A stretch of DNA of 64,000 nucleotides from JAHZMA01 sp965205905 (GTDB lineage Bacteria > Pseudomonadota > Alphaproteobacteria > JABAAW01 > JAHZMA01), in NCBI GenBank assembly GCA_965205905.1, contig CBDBHZ010000010.1:186001-250000 (forward strand), written 5' to 3'. A model generated the notes under the pieces. It saw only the letters and a program-made list of their open reading frames with translations, was not told the DNA's origin and did not search any database. Shown piece after piece: positions 1-7,167 of this stretch. Position 1 is the stretch's first letter. Each line of letters begins with the position of its first letter. A program made the position numbers and the translations under genes.

Positions 1-96
1 AGTGCTTCTTCGGCAAGAAATTTATCAATTTCATCAGGCTCTTCATAGGTTTCCTGGTTCAGTATTATCAGCAATCGGCTGTTGTAACTTTCCCAT
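1..96 (-). pseudogene. Antitoxin-like gene, 5' part, frameshifted
   Basis: The reverse strand starts MGKLQQPIAD and is clearly related to the antitoxin at 3957-4142 (MTKLQKPVAD, then QETYEEPDE). The QETYEEPDE part lies one frame off, because there are 10 bases between the two conserved blocks here against 9 in the intact copy. In frame, the reading stops after about 17 codons. The gene runs off the left edge. It could be a decayed toxin-antitoxin antitoxin or an intact gene with a one-base sequence error. The same start occurs at 63969 on the plus strand. Confidence 0.6.
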
Positions 97-129
97 GTTT
101 CGCATCCTTAATGGTTAACATAATGATTT

Positions 130-158
130 ATTGTATATTGATGAACAAACATAGTCAA
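130..158 (-). promoter_or_regulatory. Promoter of the antitoxin copy
   Basis: On the minus strand TTGACT and TACAAT are separated by exactly 17 bases, about 34 bases upstream of the antitoxin ATG. The segment matches the promoter of the intact antitoxin at 4179-4207 nearly base for base, so promoter and gene appear to move or duplicate as a unit. Confidence 0.6.
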
Positions 159-189
159 GAGTTTTTGTTGGGTATGGGGCGGGAGTCCT

Positions 190-306
190 CGATGCGAGTA
201 TTGAAACACAGCGGGGGGCATGGGGGGTCATTTTTGGCGATGGGCTTGCCCTCATCGCCTATAAAATGTCGCACCCCCCATATATTAATGAGTCCGCACC
301 CCCCTT
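190..306. repeat. GC-rich palindromic repeat, copy A
   Basis: Runs of G and C bound a hairpin at 236-259 (GGCGATG paired with CATCGCC, one bulged base). The element is a near-identical inverted copy of the one at 3403-3500. The G-rich arm at 222-227 pairs with the C-rich arm at 273-278. No believable gene lies in 97-390; the only ORF there (111-308) runs straight through the repeat. Confidence 0.7.
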
Positions 307-390
307 GATATTATAAACCAAAACCGCAAAGCCCCCCATATAAAAATGTGATGAGGCACGCGCAGGCTTTTATATTGAGTAATCTTGCCC

Positions 391-1134
391 TCAAAACCCG
401 AAAATGCCAAGCTCGATGCCTGATACTTCGTTATCGCCATAATTTTCATTAAACACACCCAACCGCATATAAAGTGGGTGATTTGCTTCTTCTATCTTAA
501 ACTTTATCCCGATTGCCGAACGTTTGACTGTAATATCATCTAATTCTAAATTCAGTGTTGTCGCATTGTTGATTGCCCCATCATAGCTTGCTTTACCACG
601 ACCATTGCCGTAACTCACAAAAATTTGCTGACCATCAGATAAGGGATTGCTATGAACAACGATATTAAAAAAATGAGAATCTGTTTCCCATGTTCCGCTA
701 GATGTTACTGGTAAAGCGTTATCATGCCCTGTTGTTGCTGTTGTAACGGTATTTTTAATTAAATATTCAAGGCTGATATTTTTATCTAATTCTACACCTA
801 ATAATATTCCTGCTGACCGCGTATCTTCAAATTCAAAACCCTGCACAACGCTGTTGTAGATAGGTGAGAATGCAAGAATAGCACCAACATAAAAATTAAA
901 TTTATGGCGAACATTTGGCTTTATATCTTCGATAATATCGGGTGCTTCATCATCATTGTGGCAATGGGTATCGTAAATATTAAGGTGGGTTCTATCAATC
1001 GGTAGATAGACGGTATCAAGCAATATGCCATGACAGCCTTGCTCATTAACGGGCGATTCATGGGCGTGGCTGATGGCGGGGTGAAAACCATTCAATATTA
1101 TACTTATCATAAATAGTATAAAGATTTTTCTCAT
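391..1134 (-). CDS. Predicted outer-membrane beta-barrel protein
   Basis: The 247-residue product has an N-terminal signal peptide (about residues 1-23, hydrophobic ILFMISIILNGF, ending SHA) followed by alternating polar/hydrophobic segments and Gly/aromatic-rich strands. It ends in LGIFGF, a terminal phenylalanine as recognised by the BAM machinery. Short strands such as FYVGAILAF, GILLGVELD and SAIGIKFKI fit an eight-stranded barrel of the OmpW/opacity size class, but I do not recognise a specific family. Spacing suggests a single-gene unit just downstream of a terminator at 1158-1189. Function unknown. Confidence 0.6.
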   Translation of the reverse strand: MRKIFILFMISIILNGFHPAISHAHESPVNEQGCHGILLDTVYLPIDRTHLNIYDTHCHNDDEAPDIIEDIKPNVRHKFNFYVGAILAFSPIYNSVVQGFEFEDTRSAGILLGVELDKNISLEYLIKNTVTTATTGHDNALPVTSSGTWETDSHFFNIVVHSNPLSDGQQIFVSYGNGRGKASYDGAINNATTLNLELDDITVKRSAIGIKFKIEEANHPLYMRLGVFNENYGDNEVSGIELGIFGF

Positions 1135-1157
1135 AGCGAAATTCCCTTTTTCAATAA

Positions 1158-1189
1158 CAAAAAAAGCTACTAGGAAAATCCTAGTAGCT
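1158..1189 (-). terminator. Rho-independent terminator
   Basis: A perfect 11-bp stem (AGCTACTAGGA with TCCTAGTAGCT, 3-base loop) is followed on the minus strand by six or more Ts. It lies downstream of the promoter at 1420-1449 and just before the outer-membrane protein gene, so it ends a separate upstream transcript. Confidence 0.8.
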
Positions 1190-1412
1190 GGGAATTCTAT
1201 AACCGTTGATTACGATAAAAAACGGCGCGACGCTTTTTGGCATCGAAACGCTTGGACATGTAGCGCCGCTTCCCAGCCGAAGCATGAGGAATGGTGCATC
1301 ATTTTGAGACGCAAAAATATTGGATAAATCGCGCCAAATCACGGTTGATGCAACCGTGCTTAATTATAAGAGGTTACGACAGCCCCACGCCTGAAAAATA
1401 ATCTCAAGCGAT
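1163..1412 (-). ncRNA. Candidate structured small RNA, about 250 nt
   Basis: This stretch has a strong promoter at its start and a strong intrinsic terminator at its end, but no credible protein frame. It contains internal pairings: CACGGTT with AACCGTG around a 5-base loop, a long-range GGCGCGA/TCGCGCC pair, and a CGGCGC/GCGCCG stem followed by six Ts that could act as an inner terminator. I could not match it to tmRNA, SRP RNA or RNase P signatures. 6S RNA or a lineage-specific sRNA remain possible. Confidence 0.45.
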
Positions 1413-1419
1413 AGCGGTG

Positions 1420-1449
1420 ATTATATGGGGTTAGGGAGTAGGAATGCAA
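1420..1449 (-). promoter_or_regulatory. Sigma70-type promoter of the small RNA
   Basis: On the minus strand TTGCAT (1449-1444) and a perfect TATAAT (1425-1420) are 18 bases apart. A start site near 1412 would give a transcript of about 250 nt to the terminator at 1158-1189. Confidence 0.6.
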
Positions 1450-1590
1450 GATATTAATATATTGGAGGTGCTAACCTCACTTCAGCCATTATAAATTTAA
1501 AAAATAACATATTTATAAAAATCTTGTAACTGAAACTTTTTTTTGGTATCAACATAATGTCGCAAATATAGATTTTGCCATATCATTAAT

Positions 1591-1640
1591 GGGGGTGGCT
1601 CAAAGTTGCTGTGTGGGTTCGATTCTCACCATCCGTTCCA
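1591..1640 (+). other. tRNA 3'-end fragment, possible attachment-site remnant
   Basis: A canonical T arm (GTGGG-TTCGATT-CTCAC) is followed by a seven-base acceptor strand, one discriminator base and CCA. The matching 5' acceptor strand, D arm and anticodon arm are not found upstream, so it is not a complete tRNA. Integrating elements often leave such a 3' tRNA duplicate at one junction, and the DNA to the right looks degraded. No integrase is nearby; the link to integration is inference. Confidence 0.45.
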
Positions 1641-1731
1641 TTTTCTTAAAAATAGTGGTTATCAAGTTGAAAAGTGATTTAATAATTGCTATTATAGTAT
1701 CAAATATAACAATAGATTGAAAGAGTTTATG

Positions 1732-1937
1732 ATGAGCAAAAACGATGACTGGGTAAATGCATATCATGCCTACCAATGATGCGTGGAGAAGCTGATGCAA
1801 AAAAGCATAGGGATTATGGGAAAAAGAACAGAAGCGTGCTAGAGCAGATACAAAGCAAGATAGAAGAAAAACGTAAATTTGATTTGAGAAACAGTGCGAT
1901 TTACAACATCAAAAAGAGCGTCAACAAAGAAAATTAG
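1732..1937 (+). pseudogene. Degraded small gene, two overlapping frames
   Basis: A 15-codon frame starting MSKNDDWVNAYHAYQ at 1732 ends at 1779 and overlaps a 53-codon frame (1776-1937) of very charged composition (Lys/Arg/Glu/Asp/Asn-rich, coiled-coil-like). The two may once have been one reading frame. No family is recognised. The AT-rich stretch 1938-2119 that follows holds only short broken frames, one beginning MRLLNPREAFWAL at about 2091. Confidence 0.25.
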
Positions 1938-2119
1938 ATACTAAATCAATGAAGCACTTGGCAAGAGGCAGATGGTAATGGTTAAAAAAAGAATTTAACA
2001 TGACAGATAGATTTTTCTGATGAGGTGCAACGGATTAGAAAGAAATTTATTGATAGTTTCTAGAAATTGCATTATTTTATAAATTATCAAATGCGTCTAT
2101 TAAATCCCAGAGAAGCTTT

Positions 2120-2428
2120 TTGGGCATTAAGATTGAAACGATATTGACAGAAAATGTTATAGATATTGCAATTAGGTTTGCTCATTTTTTATCAGTCTCA
2201 TTTCTTTTTTGTCTCGTTGAATCTCATGAAATATTTTCAAAATACGATTATTACAGCAACACGATGGTAAAGAAGCTCCAGAAATTCATCATAGCCCTTG
2301 ATGATGACGAAGAAAAATGCTTGCAAGCATTATATAATTTTATAATATCTATAGGTGCGCTAGCAGAAACTGCAAATACAATATTAAGTGCTATTCAACA
2401 ACTAACGTCAGTCATACCAATAGCCTAA
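2120..2428 (+). CDS. Hypothetical protein
   Basis: The frame of 102 codons has a hydrophobic segment near residues 14-33 (AIRFAHFLSVSFLFCLV) and a second near the C-terminus. I do not recognise it. It lacks a good ribosome-binding site and begins inside another broken frame, so it may be a gene fragment in the decayed stretch between the tRNA remnant and the DUF3800 gene. Confidence 0.25.
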   Translation: MGIKIETILTENVIDIAIRFAHFLSVSFLFCLVESHEIFSKYDYYSNTMVKKLQKFIIALDDDEEKCLQALYNFIISIGALAETANTILSAIQQLTSVIPIA

Positions 2429-2456
2429 CAAAAAACCATTTTTTAGATAATAACCC

Positions 2457-3206
2457 ATGCAGAATAATTTTAGCGATTACATTATTTATGCCGATGAATC
2501 AGGCGACCATTCACTCAAAACAATCAATCAAGACTACCCCATATTTTGTTTGGTGTTGGTTATTATCAAAAAAGAAGATTATATCAATAAAATTGTGCCT
2601 GCCATTCAAAAATTAAAATTTGATTTTTGGGGACATGATAAAACTATTTTGCATGAGGCAGAGATACGTAATCAAAAAAACGAATTTGCTATTTTACGTA
2701 GTAGCAAAAAATTAAGAGATGAATTTTTTCAAAGATTAGAAAAAATCATTGAAAATGCTGATTTTCATGTGGTTTCTGCGGTTATTGATAAAAATGAGTT
2801 GGTAAAAGATTATGAGGATAATTTTAACCCATATGATATTGCTCTCAATTTTTGTATGGAACGGGCATTTCCTATTTTAAGGCAACAAAAACAAAAAGAT
2901 AAAATAATTCATTGTCTGTTTGAAGCGCGCGGGCAAAAAGAAGATAAAGAATTGGAACTCACATTTTATAGAATTGTTAATAATTCTTATCGTTTCGGAA
3001 CGCGTAGAATAGATTTTAAAGAAATGGATTTTAAAGTTGATTTTGCTAAAAAGAGACAAAATTCTACAGGATTGCAAATGGCAGATTTATTTGCGCGTCC
3101 TATCGGGATAAAATACTTAAAGCCCAATAAAGACAATAAAGTTTATAATATTATTGAAAAAAAATATCATGAAAAATATGATAATAAAATATTTCCACAA
3201 AAATAA
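2457..3206 (+). CDS. DUF3800 domain protein
   Basis: The 249-residue product has the hallmarks of DUF3800: an N-terminal YADESGDH strand with acidic residues, a conserved Phe/Tyr-rich core, and near the C-terminus GLQMADLFARPIG, the family's conserved Gln-x-Ala-Asp motif. DUF3800 proteins are thought to have an RNase H-like fold with metal-binding acidic residues. They are common in defence and mobile islands, but no activity is established. It stands alone between decayed DNA and palindromic repeats, in keeping with accessory DNA. Codon use is very AT-rich. Confidence 0.85.
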   Translation: MQNNFSDYIIYADESGDHSLKTINQDYPIFCLVLVIIKKEDYINKIVPAIQKLKFDFWGHDKTILHEAEIRNQKNEFAILRSSKKLRDEFFQRLEKIIENADFHVVSAVIDKNELVKDYEDNFNPYDIALNFCMERAFPILRQQKQKDKIIHCLFEARGQKEDKELELTFYRIVNNSYRFGTRRIDFKEMDFKVDFAKKRQNSTGLQMADLFARPIGIKYLKPNKDNKVYNIIEKKYHEKYDNKIFPQK

Positions 3207-3671
3207 AGGGACTCCGTGTGGAATCCCTGAATCCGATCGAGAAATGCTCAATCCGATAACAAGATTAGCATTTTAGGAATCGTGAGTCAATGTTTAAATT
3301 TTAAAAAACATCCACAGGAATGACAGCCTGCCCCCCGTGAATACGGGGGGCGGTGCGTGTTGTTAGATTCGTCAACACAAAAATCGTCCGTGCCTCCACA
3401 CATTAATATATGGGGGGTGCGACATTTTGTAGGCGATGAGGGCGGAGCCCATCGCCAAAAATGACCCCCCATACCCCCCGCTTGTGTTTAATACTCATAC
3501 CTAGCTTGCCTCACCCCCCACCGCTGTATTTCAAAACGAAAGAGGGGAGCGTGTCGCTGTTACTCAATATTGATGGGGTGCAAGCCTTGATAATCCCCCC
3601 GCTATTGCTCAATACTGGCATCGAGGATACCTCACCCCCACCGCTGTGTTTCACCACAATTTTAGCGCATA
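3207..3671. repeat. Intergenic palindromic repeat block, copy B
   Basis: This gene-free stretch holds a GCCCCCCGT/ACGGGGGGC hairpin at 3330-3351 and, at 3403-3500, a near-identical inverted copy of the repeat at 190-306. That copy has GGGGGG (3412-3417), an inner hairpin at 3432-3456 and CCCCCC (3465-3470). Further C-rich fragments of the same family, ending in a 'CCGCTGT(A/G)TTTCA'-type sequence, continue to about 3660. Confidence 0.7.
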
Positions 3672-3953
3672 CTAACGCAGACGTTTCATTTTCTGGTAAA
3701 TATTTTTGCGATGCCCAATGAGTAAGATGTCTAAAATATCAATTTTTTCATCATCTAGAATCATGTAGATGATTCTATAGTTTCCGATGTTCTTTTTATG
3801 TCTTCTATAAGCTCGAGTATTTTTTAAAATATCATTTTGATATGGATTTGATTTCAAATCATCATGAATAATTCGAGTAATTTTATCTCTGTAATTTTGT
3901 GGTATTTTATCTAATGATTTATCAGCATCTTTTGAGTAAACAATCTCCGTCAT
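3672..3953 (-). CDS. RelE/ParE-family toxin
   Basis: The product of about 93 residues (MTEIVYSKDADKSLDKIP...) matches the RelE/ParE superfamily. It has an N-terminal beta strand, two helices, then the core strands around YRRHKKNIGNYRIIYMI, with the basic residues and Tyr typical of RelE-type mRNA interferases, and a C-terminal GHRKNIYQ. It directly follows the antitoxin: GTG (3956) abuts the antitoxin stop and ATG follows at 3953. I took the ATG. Translation is probably coupled. Likely cleaves ribosome-bound mRNA when unpaired; target specificity cannot be read here. Confidence 0.8.
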   Translation of the reverse strand: MTEIVYSKDADKSLDKIPQNYRDKITRIIHDDLKSNPYQNDILKNTRAYRRHKKNIGNYRIIYMILDDEKIDILDILLIGHRKNIYQKMKRLR

Positions 3954-3956
3954 CAC

Positions 3957-4142
3957 TCAAATTTTATACTTCTCGTAATATTCAGGACCTAAACGCTTCA
4001 TTACTTCATTATGCGGAATTCGCTCTTCATTCCTTGCTACAATTTCATCCGCAAGTTTAATGAGAACCAAATCAAACTCATCAGGCTCTTCATAGGTTTC
4101 CTGATGGGAAACATCAGCAACTGGTTTTTGAAGTTTAGTCAT
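3957..4142 (-). CDS. Antitoxin of the RelE-like pair
   Basis: A 61-residue acidic protein lies upstream of, and immediately next to, the toxin gene. Its middle (EFDLVLIKLADEIVARNEERIPHNEVMKRL) looks like the Phd/RelB-type helical toxin-wrapping segment found in small alphaproteobacterial antitoxins. Paralogous starts lie at both window edges (1-96 and 63969-64000). The promoter at 4179-4207 is close upstream, consistent with autoregulation, although I found no clear operator palindrome. Confidence 0.7.
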   Translation of the reverse strand: MTKLQKPVADVSHQETYEEPDEFDLVLIKLADEIVARNEERIPHNEVMKRLGPEYYEKYKI

Positions 4143-4178
4143 GATTTACATCCTCAATAATAAAACAATAATGAATTT

Positions 4179-4207
4179 ACTTTATATTGATAAACAAAAA
4201 CAGTCAA
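4179..4207 (-). promoter_or_regulatory. Promoter of the toxin-antitoxin operon
   Basis: TTGACT and TAAAGT on the minus strand are 17 bases apart, about 36 bases before the antitoxin ATG. The segment resembles the promoter at 130-158. Confidence 0.6.
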
Positions 4208-4241
4208 GAATTATTATTTACCCTATTGGGTTTATCGTATC

Positions 4242-4281
4242 AAAAAAGGGCCTGATGCGTTATAACATCAAGCCCTTTTCA
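4242..4281 (-). terminator. Terminator after groEL
   Basis: A stem of about 14 bp (AAAAGGGCTTGATG with CATCAGGCCCTTTT, 8-base loop, one internal G-T type pair) has a T run on the minus strand and As on the other side, so it may act in both directions. It separates groEL from the toxin-antitoxin operon. Confidence 0.75.
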
Positions 4282-4324
4282 TTTTACGTGCTAGTAAAGC
4301 CCGCGTGAGTTTCATGTGCCGATA

Positions 4325-5977
4325 TTAGAATCCGCCCATGCCACCCATGCCGCCCATACCACCCATATCAGGCATGCCGCCACCCGCGCCTTTTGGCTCA
4401 GGCTTATCGGCAATCATGGTTTCGGTGGTAATCAACAAGCTTGCGATAGAAGCAGCATCTTGCAATGCAGCCCTCACCACTTTAGCGGGGTCGATAATAC
4501 CAGCTTTTACGAGGTCTTTATATTCGCCAGTTTGTGCATCAAAGCCCCATTCTTTTTCGGTGCTTTCAAGCATTTTACCAACAACAACCGCGCCTTCTTC
4601 GCCAGCATTTTTAGCGATTTGTGCGGTCGGTGCTACCAATGAACGGCGGACAATATCTAGCCCAACGGTTTGGTCAGCATTAGCGGTTTTCACCTTATCA
4701 AGCGCAGGGATTGCATAAAGCAGCGCAGCGCCACCGCCTGCTACCACGCCTTCTTGCACGGCAGCTCGGGTTGCGTTAAGCGCATCTTCCACACGGTCTT
4801 TACGCTCTTTCACTTCCACTTCGGTTGCACCACCAACACGGATAATCGCCACACCACCAGAAAGTTTTGCCAAACGTTCTTGTAGTTTTTCGCGGTCATA
4901 ATCAGATGTGCTATCTTCAACTTGCGCGCGAATTTGGTCGCAACGCCCTTTGATGGCAGTGTTATCACCTTTGCCGTCAACAATAACGGTGTTATCTTTA
5001 TCAATGCTAACGCGCTTACAGCTACCAAGCATATCCATTGTAACATTTTCAAGCTTAATGCCCAAATCTTCAGATACCATTTCGCCACCCGTTAAGATAG
5101 CAATATCTTCTAGCATTGCTTTCCTGCGGTCGCCAAAGCCCGGTGCTTTCACAGCCGCAACTTTTAAGCCACCACGCAATTTATTCACCACCAAAGCGGC
5201 AAGGGCTTCGCCCTCAACATCTTCGGCAATAATCAAAAACGGACGTGATGATTGCACGACTTGCTCTAGCAATGGCAACATTGGCTGTAGATTGGTGAGT
5301 TTGGTTTCGTAAATCAGCACAAGCGGATTATCCAACTCACAGGTCATTTTTTCAGCATTGGTTGCGAAATAGGGTGAAAGATAGCCGCGGTCAAACTGCA
5401 TGCCTTCAACCACATCAACTTCTGTTTCAATGCCTTTGGCATCTTCAACAGTAATCACGCCTTCATTGCCAACTTTTTCCATCGCATCAGCAATTTTCTT
5501 ACCGATAGATGCCTCGCCATTGGCTGATATTGTGCCAACTTGCGCCACTTCATCAGTGCTAGAAATTTTCTTGGCACGTTTTTGAATATCGGCAACCACC
5601 GCATCAACGGCTAAATCAATACCGCGTTTCAAATCCATCGGATTCATACCCGCAGTTACCGCTTTTACGCCTTCGCGCACAATCGCTTGTGCTAGCACAG
5701 TTGCGGTTGTGGTGCCATCACCTGCCAAATCATTGGTTTTTGATGCAACCTCGCGCACCATTTGCGCGCCCATATTTTCGAATCTATCGCTAAATTCAAT
5801 TTCTTTGGCAACCGTTACACCATCTTTGGTGATGCGCGGTGCGCCGAAAGATTTATCAATAATCACATTACGCCCTTTAGGACCCAATGTTACTTTTACA
5901 GCATCAGCCAGCTTATCAACGCCCGAAAGCATTTTTTCCCGTGCTGATGATGAAAATATAATATCTTTTGCAGCCAT
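4325..5977 (-). CDS. groEL: Chaperonin GroEL (60 kDa)
   Basis: The product of about 550 residues starts MAAKDIIFSSSAREKML and contains the hallmark segments VTLGPKGRNVIID, the ATP-binding GDGTTTATVLAQ with its catalytic Asp, and the C-terminal GGMPDMGGMGGMGG tail. It forms the double-ring folding chamber with GroES in the cytoplasm. Two ATGs are adjacent; AGGAG sits 6 bases before the second, which I use. It follows groES by about 9 bases in one heat-shock operon. The reading frame is complete, unlike several neighbours. Confidence 0.98.
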   Translation of the reverse strand: MAAKDIIFSSSAREKMLSGVDKLADAVKVTLGPKGRNVIIDKSFGAPRITKDGVTVAKEIEFSDRFENMGAQMVREVASKTNDLAGDGTTTATVLAQAIVREGVKAVTAGMNPMDLKRGIDLAVDAVVADIQKRAKKISSTDEVAQVGTISANGEASIGKKIADAMEKVGNEGVITVEDAKGIETEVDVVEGMQFDRGYLSPYFATNAEKMTCELDNPLVLIYETKLTNLQPMLPLLEQVVQSSRPFLIIAEDVEGEALAALVVNKLRGGLKVAAVKAPGFGDRRKAMLEDIAILTGGEMVSEDLGIKLENVTMDMLGSCKRVSIDKDNTVIVDGKGDNTAIKGRCDQIRAQVEDSTSDYDREKLQERLAKLSGGVAIIRVGGATEVEVKERKDRVEDALNATRAAVQEGVVAGGGAALLYAIPALDKVKTANADQTVGLDIVRRSLVAPTAQIAKNAGEEGAVVVGKMLESTEKEWGFDAQTGEYKDLVKAGIIDPAKVVRAALQDAASIASLLITTETMIADKPEPKGAGGGMPDMGGMGGMGGMGGF

Positions 5978-5986
5978 CATTTACTC

Positions 5987-6274
5987 CTATTCTATAATGC
6001 CCATAATGTCGCTTTCGCGCATGATTAATAATTCGTCACCATCGATTTTTACTTCATTGCCTGACCATTTGCCAAACACGATAGTGTCGCCTTTTTTCAC
6101 ATCTAGTGGTGTTACTTTGCCGTCATCAGCTTTATTGCCAGTGCCGACTGCAATCACCTCACCCTGCATCGGCTTTTCTTGTGCCGTGTCGGGAATGATG
6201 ATACCACCGCTGGTTTTTTCTTCTTGTTCTAAACGGCGAACAAGCACGCGGTCGTGAAGTGGACGTAATCCCAT
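5987..6274 (-). CDS. groES: Co-chaperonin GroES (10 kDa)
   Basis: The 95-residue protein starts MGLRPLHDRVLVRRLEQEEKTSGGIIIPDTA. This includes the mobile loop (KTSGGIIIPD) that caps GroEL, and the conserved GDTIVFGKWSGNEVKIDGDELLIMRESDIMGII C-terminal half. AAGGAG precedes the start. It is the first gene of the groES-groEL operon and is preceded by a sigma32-type promoter and a hairpin in the leader. Confidence 0.98.
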   Translation of the reverse strand: MGLRPLHDRVLVRRLEQEEKTSGGIIIPDTAQEKPMQGEVIAVGTGNKADDGKVTPLDVKKGDTIVFGKWSGNEVKIDGDELLIMRESDIMGIIE

Positions 6275-6331
6275 GATACCTTCTCCTTAAAAAATTAAAT
6301 CAAAATTGTTACAATAACCGATAATACTACG

Positions 6332-6356
6332 AAAAAACCCTCACAATGAAGCGAGG
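6332..6356 (-). terminator. Terminator-like hairpin in the groES leader
   Basis: On the minus strand CCTCGC pairs with GTGAGG (one G-T pair, 6-base loop) and is followed by G and six Ts. It lies between the predicted heat-shock promoter and groES, with no upstream minus-strand gene that would need a terminator, so it may attenuate basal groESL transcription. Confidence 0.45.
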
Positions 6357-6367
6357 ATTCTTAAATA

Positions 6368-6393
6368 CCATATCGGTCTTATATCTGATATGG
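6368..6393. promoter_or_regulatory. Inverted repeat over the groES promoter
   Basis: CCATATC and GATATGG form a perfect 7-bp inverted repeat with a 12-base spacer that overlaps the -10 region of the groES promoter and the start of the leader. It could be an operator or an RNA hairpin at the 5' end. The usual CIRCE operator (TTAGCACTC/GAGTGCTAA) is absent. Confidence 0.35.
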
Positions 6394-6416
6394 GTGAGGG
6401 CGGTAAAAATTACAAG
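6388..6416 (-). promoter_or_regulatory. Sigma32-type heat-shock promoter of groES-groEL
   Basis: On the minus strand CTTGTAA (6416-6410) and CCCATAT (6394-6388) are 15 bases apart. This is close to the RpoH consensus CTTGAAA/CCCCATNT with normal spacing. It fits RpoH control of groESL without an HrcA/CIRCE site. Confidence 0.65.
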
Positions 6417-6490
6417 GGAAAAATGATATTTTTTTATAAAAAACTTAGTAATGATTGCCTCCATCGCCTAAAATCTTTACATTACGCATC

Positions 6491-7147
6491 ATGATTTTAT
6501 GTTACGATACCACTAATAAAGGCGCGAGCCTGTTGATAGCTGATGCGAGTGGCACAGTGCTGAAAACCGCTAACTATGACGAGGCACGGCATTTCTCACT
6601 GCCCGATGCGCTGATAGCCTTATGGGATGAGGTGAATATTGCGCCCATACAAACCACCCGCATGGTGATAACGCTAGGACCGGGTAGCTATACGGGAATC
6701 CGTGCAGGGCTTGCAGTGCTAGAAGCCTATCGGTTGGTGTTGCCGAAGATGCAAATTTTCGGCATATCCAATATGGCGGTGTTGGCATGGTTGGCACGTT
6801 GTGAAGAAGCTGATTTTGAGTGTTACGGCATTATTGGTGAGACCAGACGCAAAGATTATTTTTTTCAATGCTATGATAGGGTGGGTATTGCGCTGAATCA
6901 GGCATGTTGCGCCAGTGGTGATGAGATTGTTGAGGCAGTGGGTAAGGCAAATAACATGTTATTATATGGCACGGCAGCGGATAGATTCGCGGCGGATTAC
7001 CAGACACCTCATCAAACCATACAACAAACATTCACTGCCGAACAATTATTGGCATATCATCTTGCCAATCCTGATGAGGGTAAGAATCAGCGCACGCCTT
7101 TATATCTGAAACCGCCTGATGTTACGCCCCGAAAAGTCATTGGCTAA
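6491..7147 (+). CDS. tsaB: TsaB, t6A37 tRNA modification protein
   Basis: The 218-residue product begins MILCYDTTNKGASLLIAD and has the TsaB ASKHA-like motif GPGSYTGIRAGLAVL. TsaB pairs with TsaD, with TsaE and TsaC, to place threonylcarbamoyl on A37 of ANN-decoding tRNAs. I chose the ATG at 6491 over an upstream in-frame TTG at 6455, because family members begin with the MIL-x-x-D-T strand. The C-terminal half is more diverged than usual. It is transcribed divergently from groES. Confidence 0.9.
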   Translation: MILCYDTTNKGASLLIADASGTVLKTANYDEARHFSLPDALIALWDEVNIAPIQTTRMVITLGPGSYTGIRAGLAVLEAYRLVLPKMQIFGISNMAVLAWLARCEEADFECYGIIGETRRKDYFFQCYDRVGIALNQACCASGDEIVEAVGKANNMLLYGTAADRFAADYQTPHQTIQQTFTAEQLLAYHLANPDEGKNQRTPLYLKPPDVTPRKVIG

Positions 7148-7167
7148 AATAATTGGTTAAAGCAATA

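Noticed and set aside
111..308. 65-codon frame at the left edge
   Set aside because: It runs through the palindromic repeat and promoter of the antitoxin copy; composition is that of the repeat.
1158..1449. Two-piece tmRNA or SRP RNA
   Set aside because: No tag frame ending in Ala-Ala and no tRNA-like end or SRP loop could be found.
4316..6257. Several plus-strand frames across groEL/groES
   Set aside because: They mirror the codon pattern of the real minus-strand genes and have no ribosome-binding sites or recognisable families.
6285..6460. CIRCE operator before groES
   Set aside because: No TTAGCACTC/GAGTGCTAA pair is present; a sigma32-type promoter fits instead.
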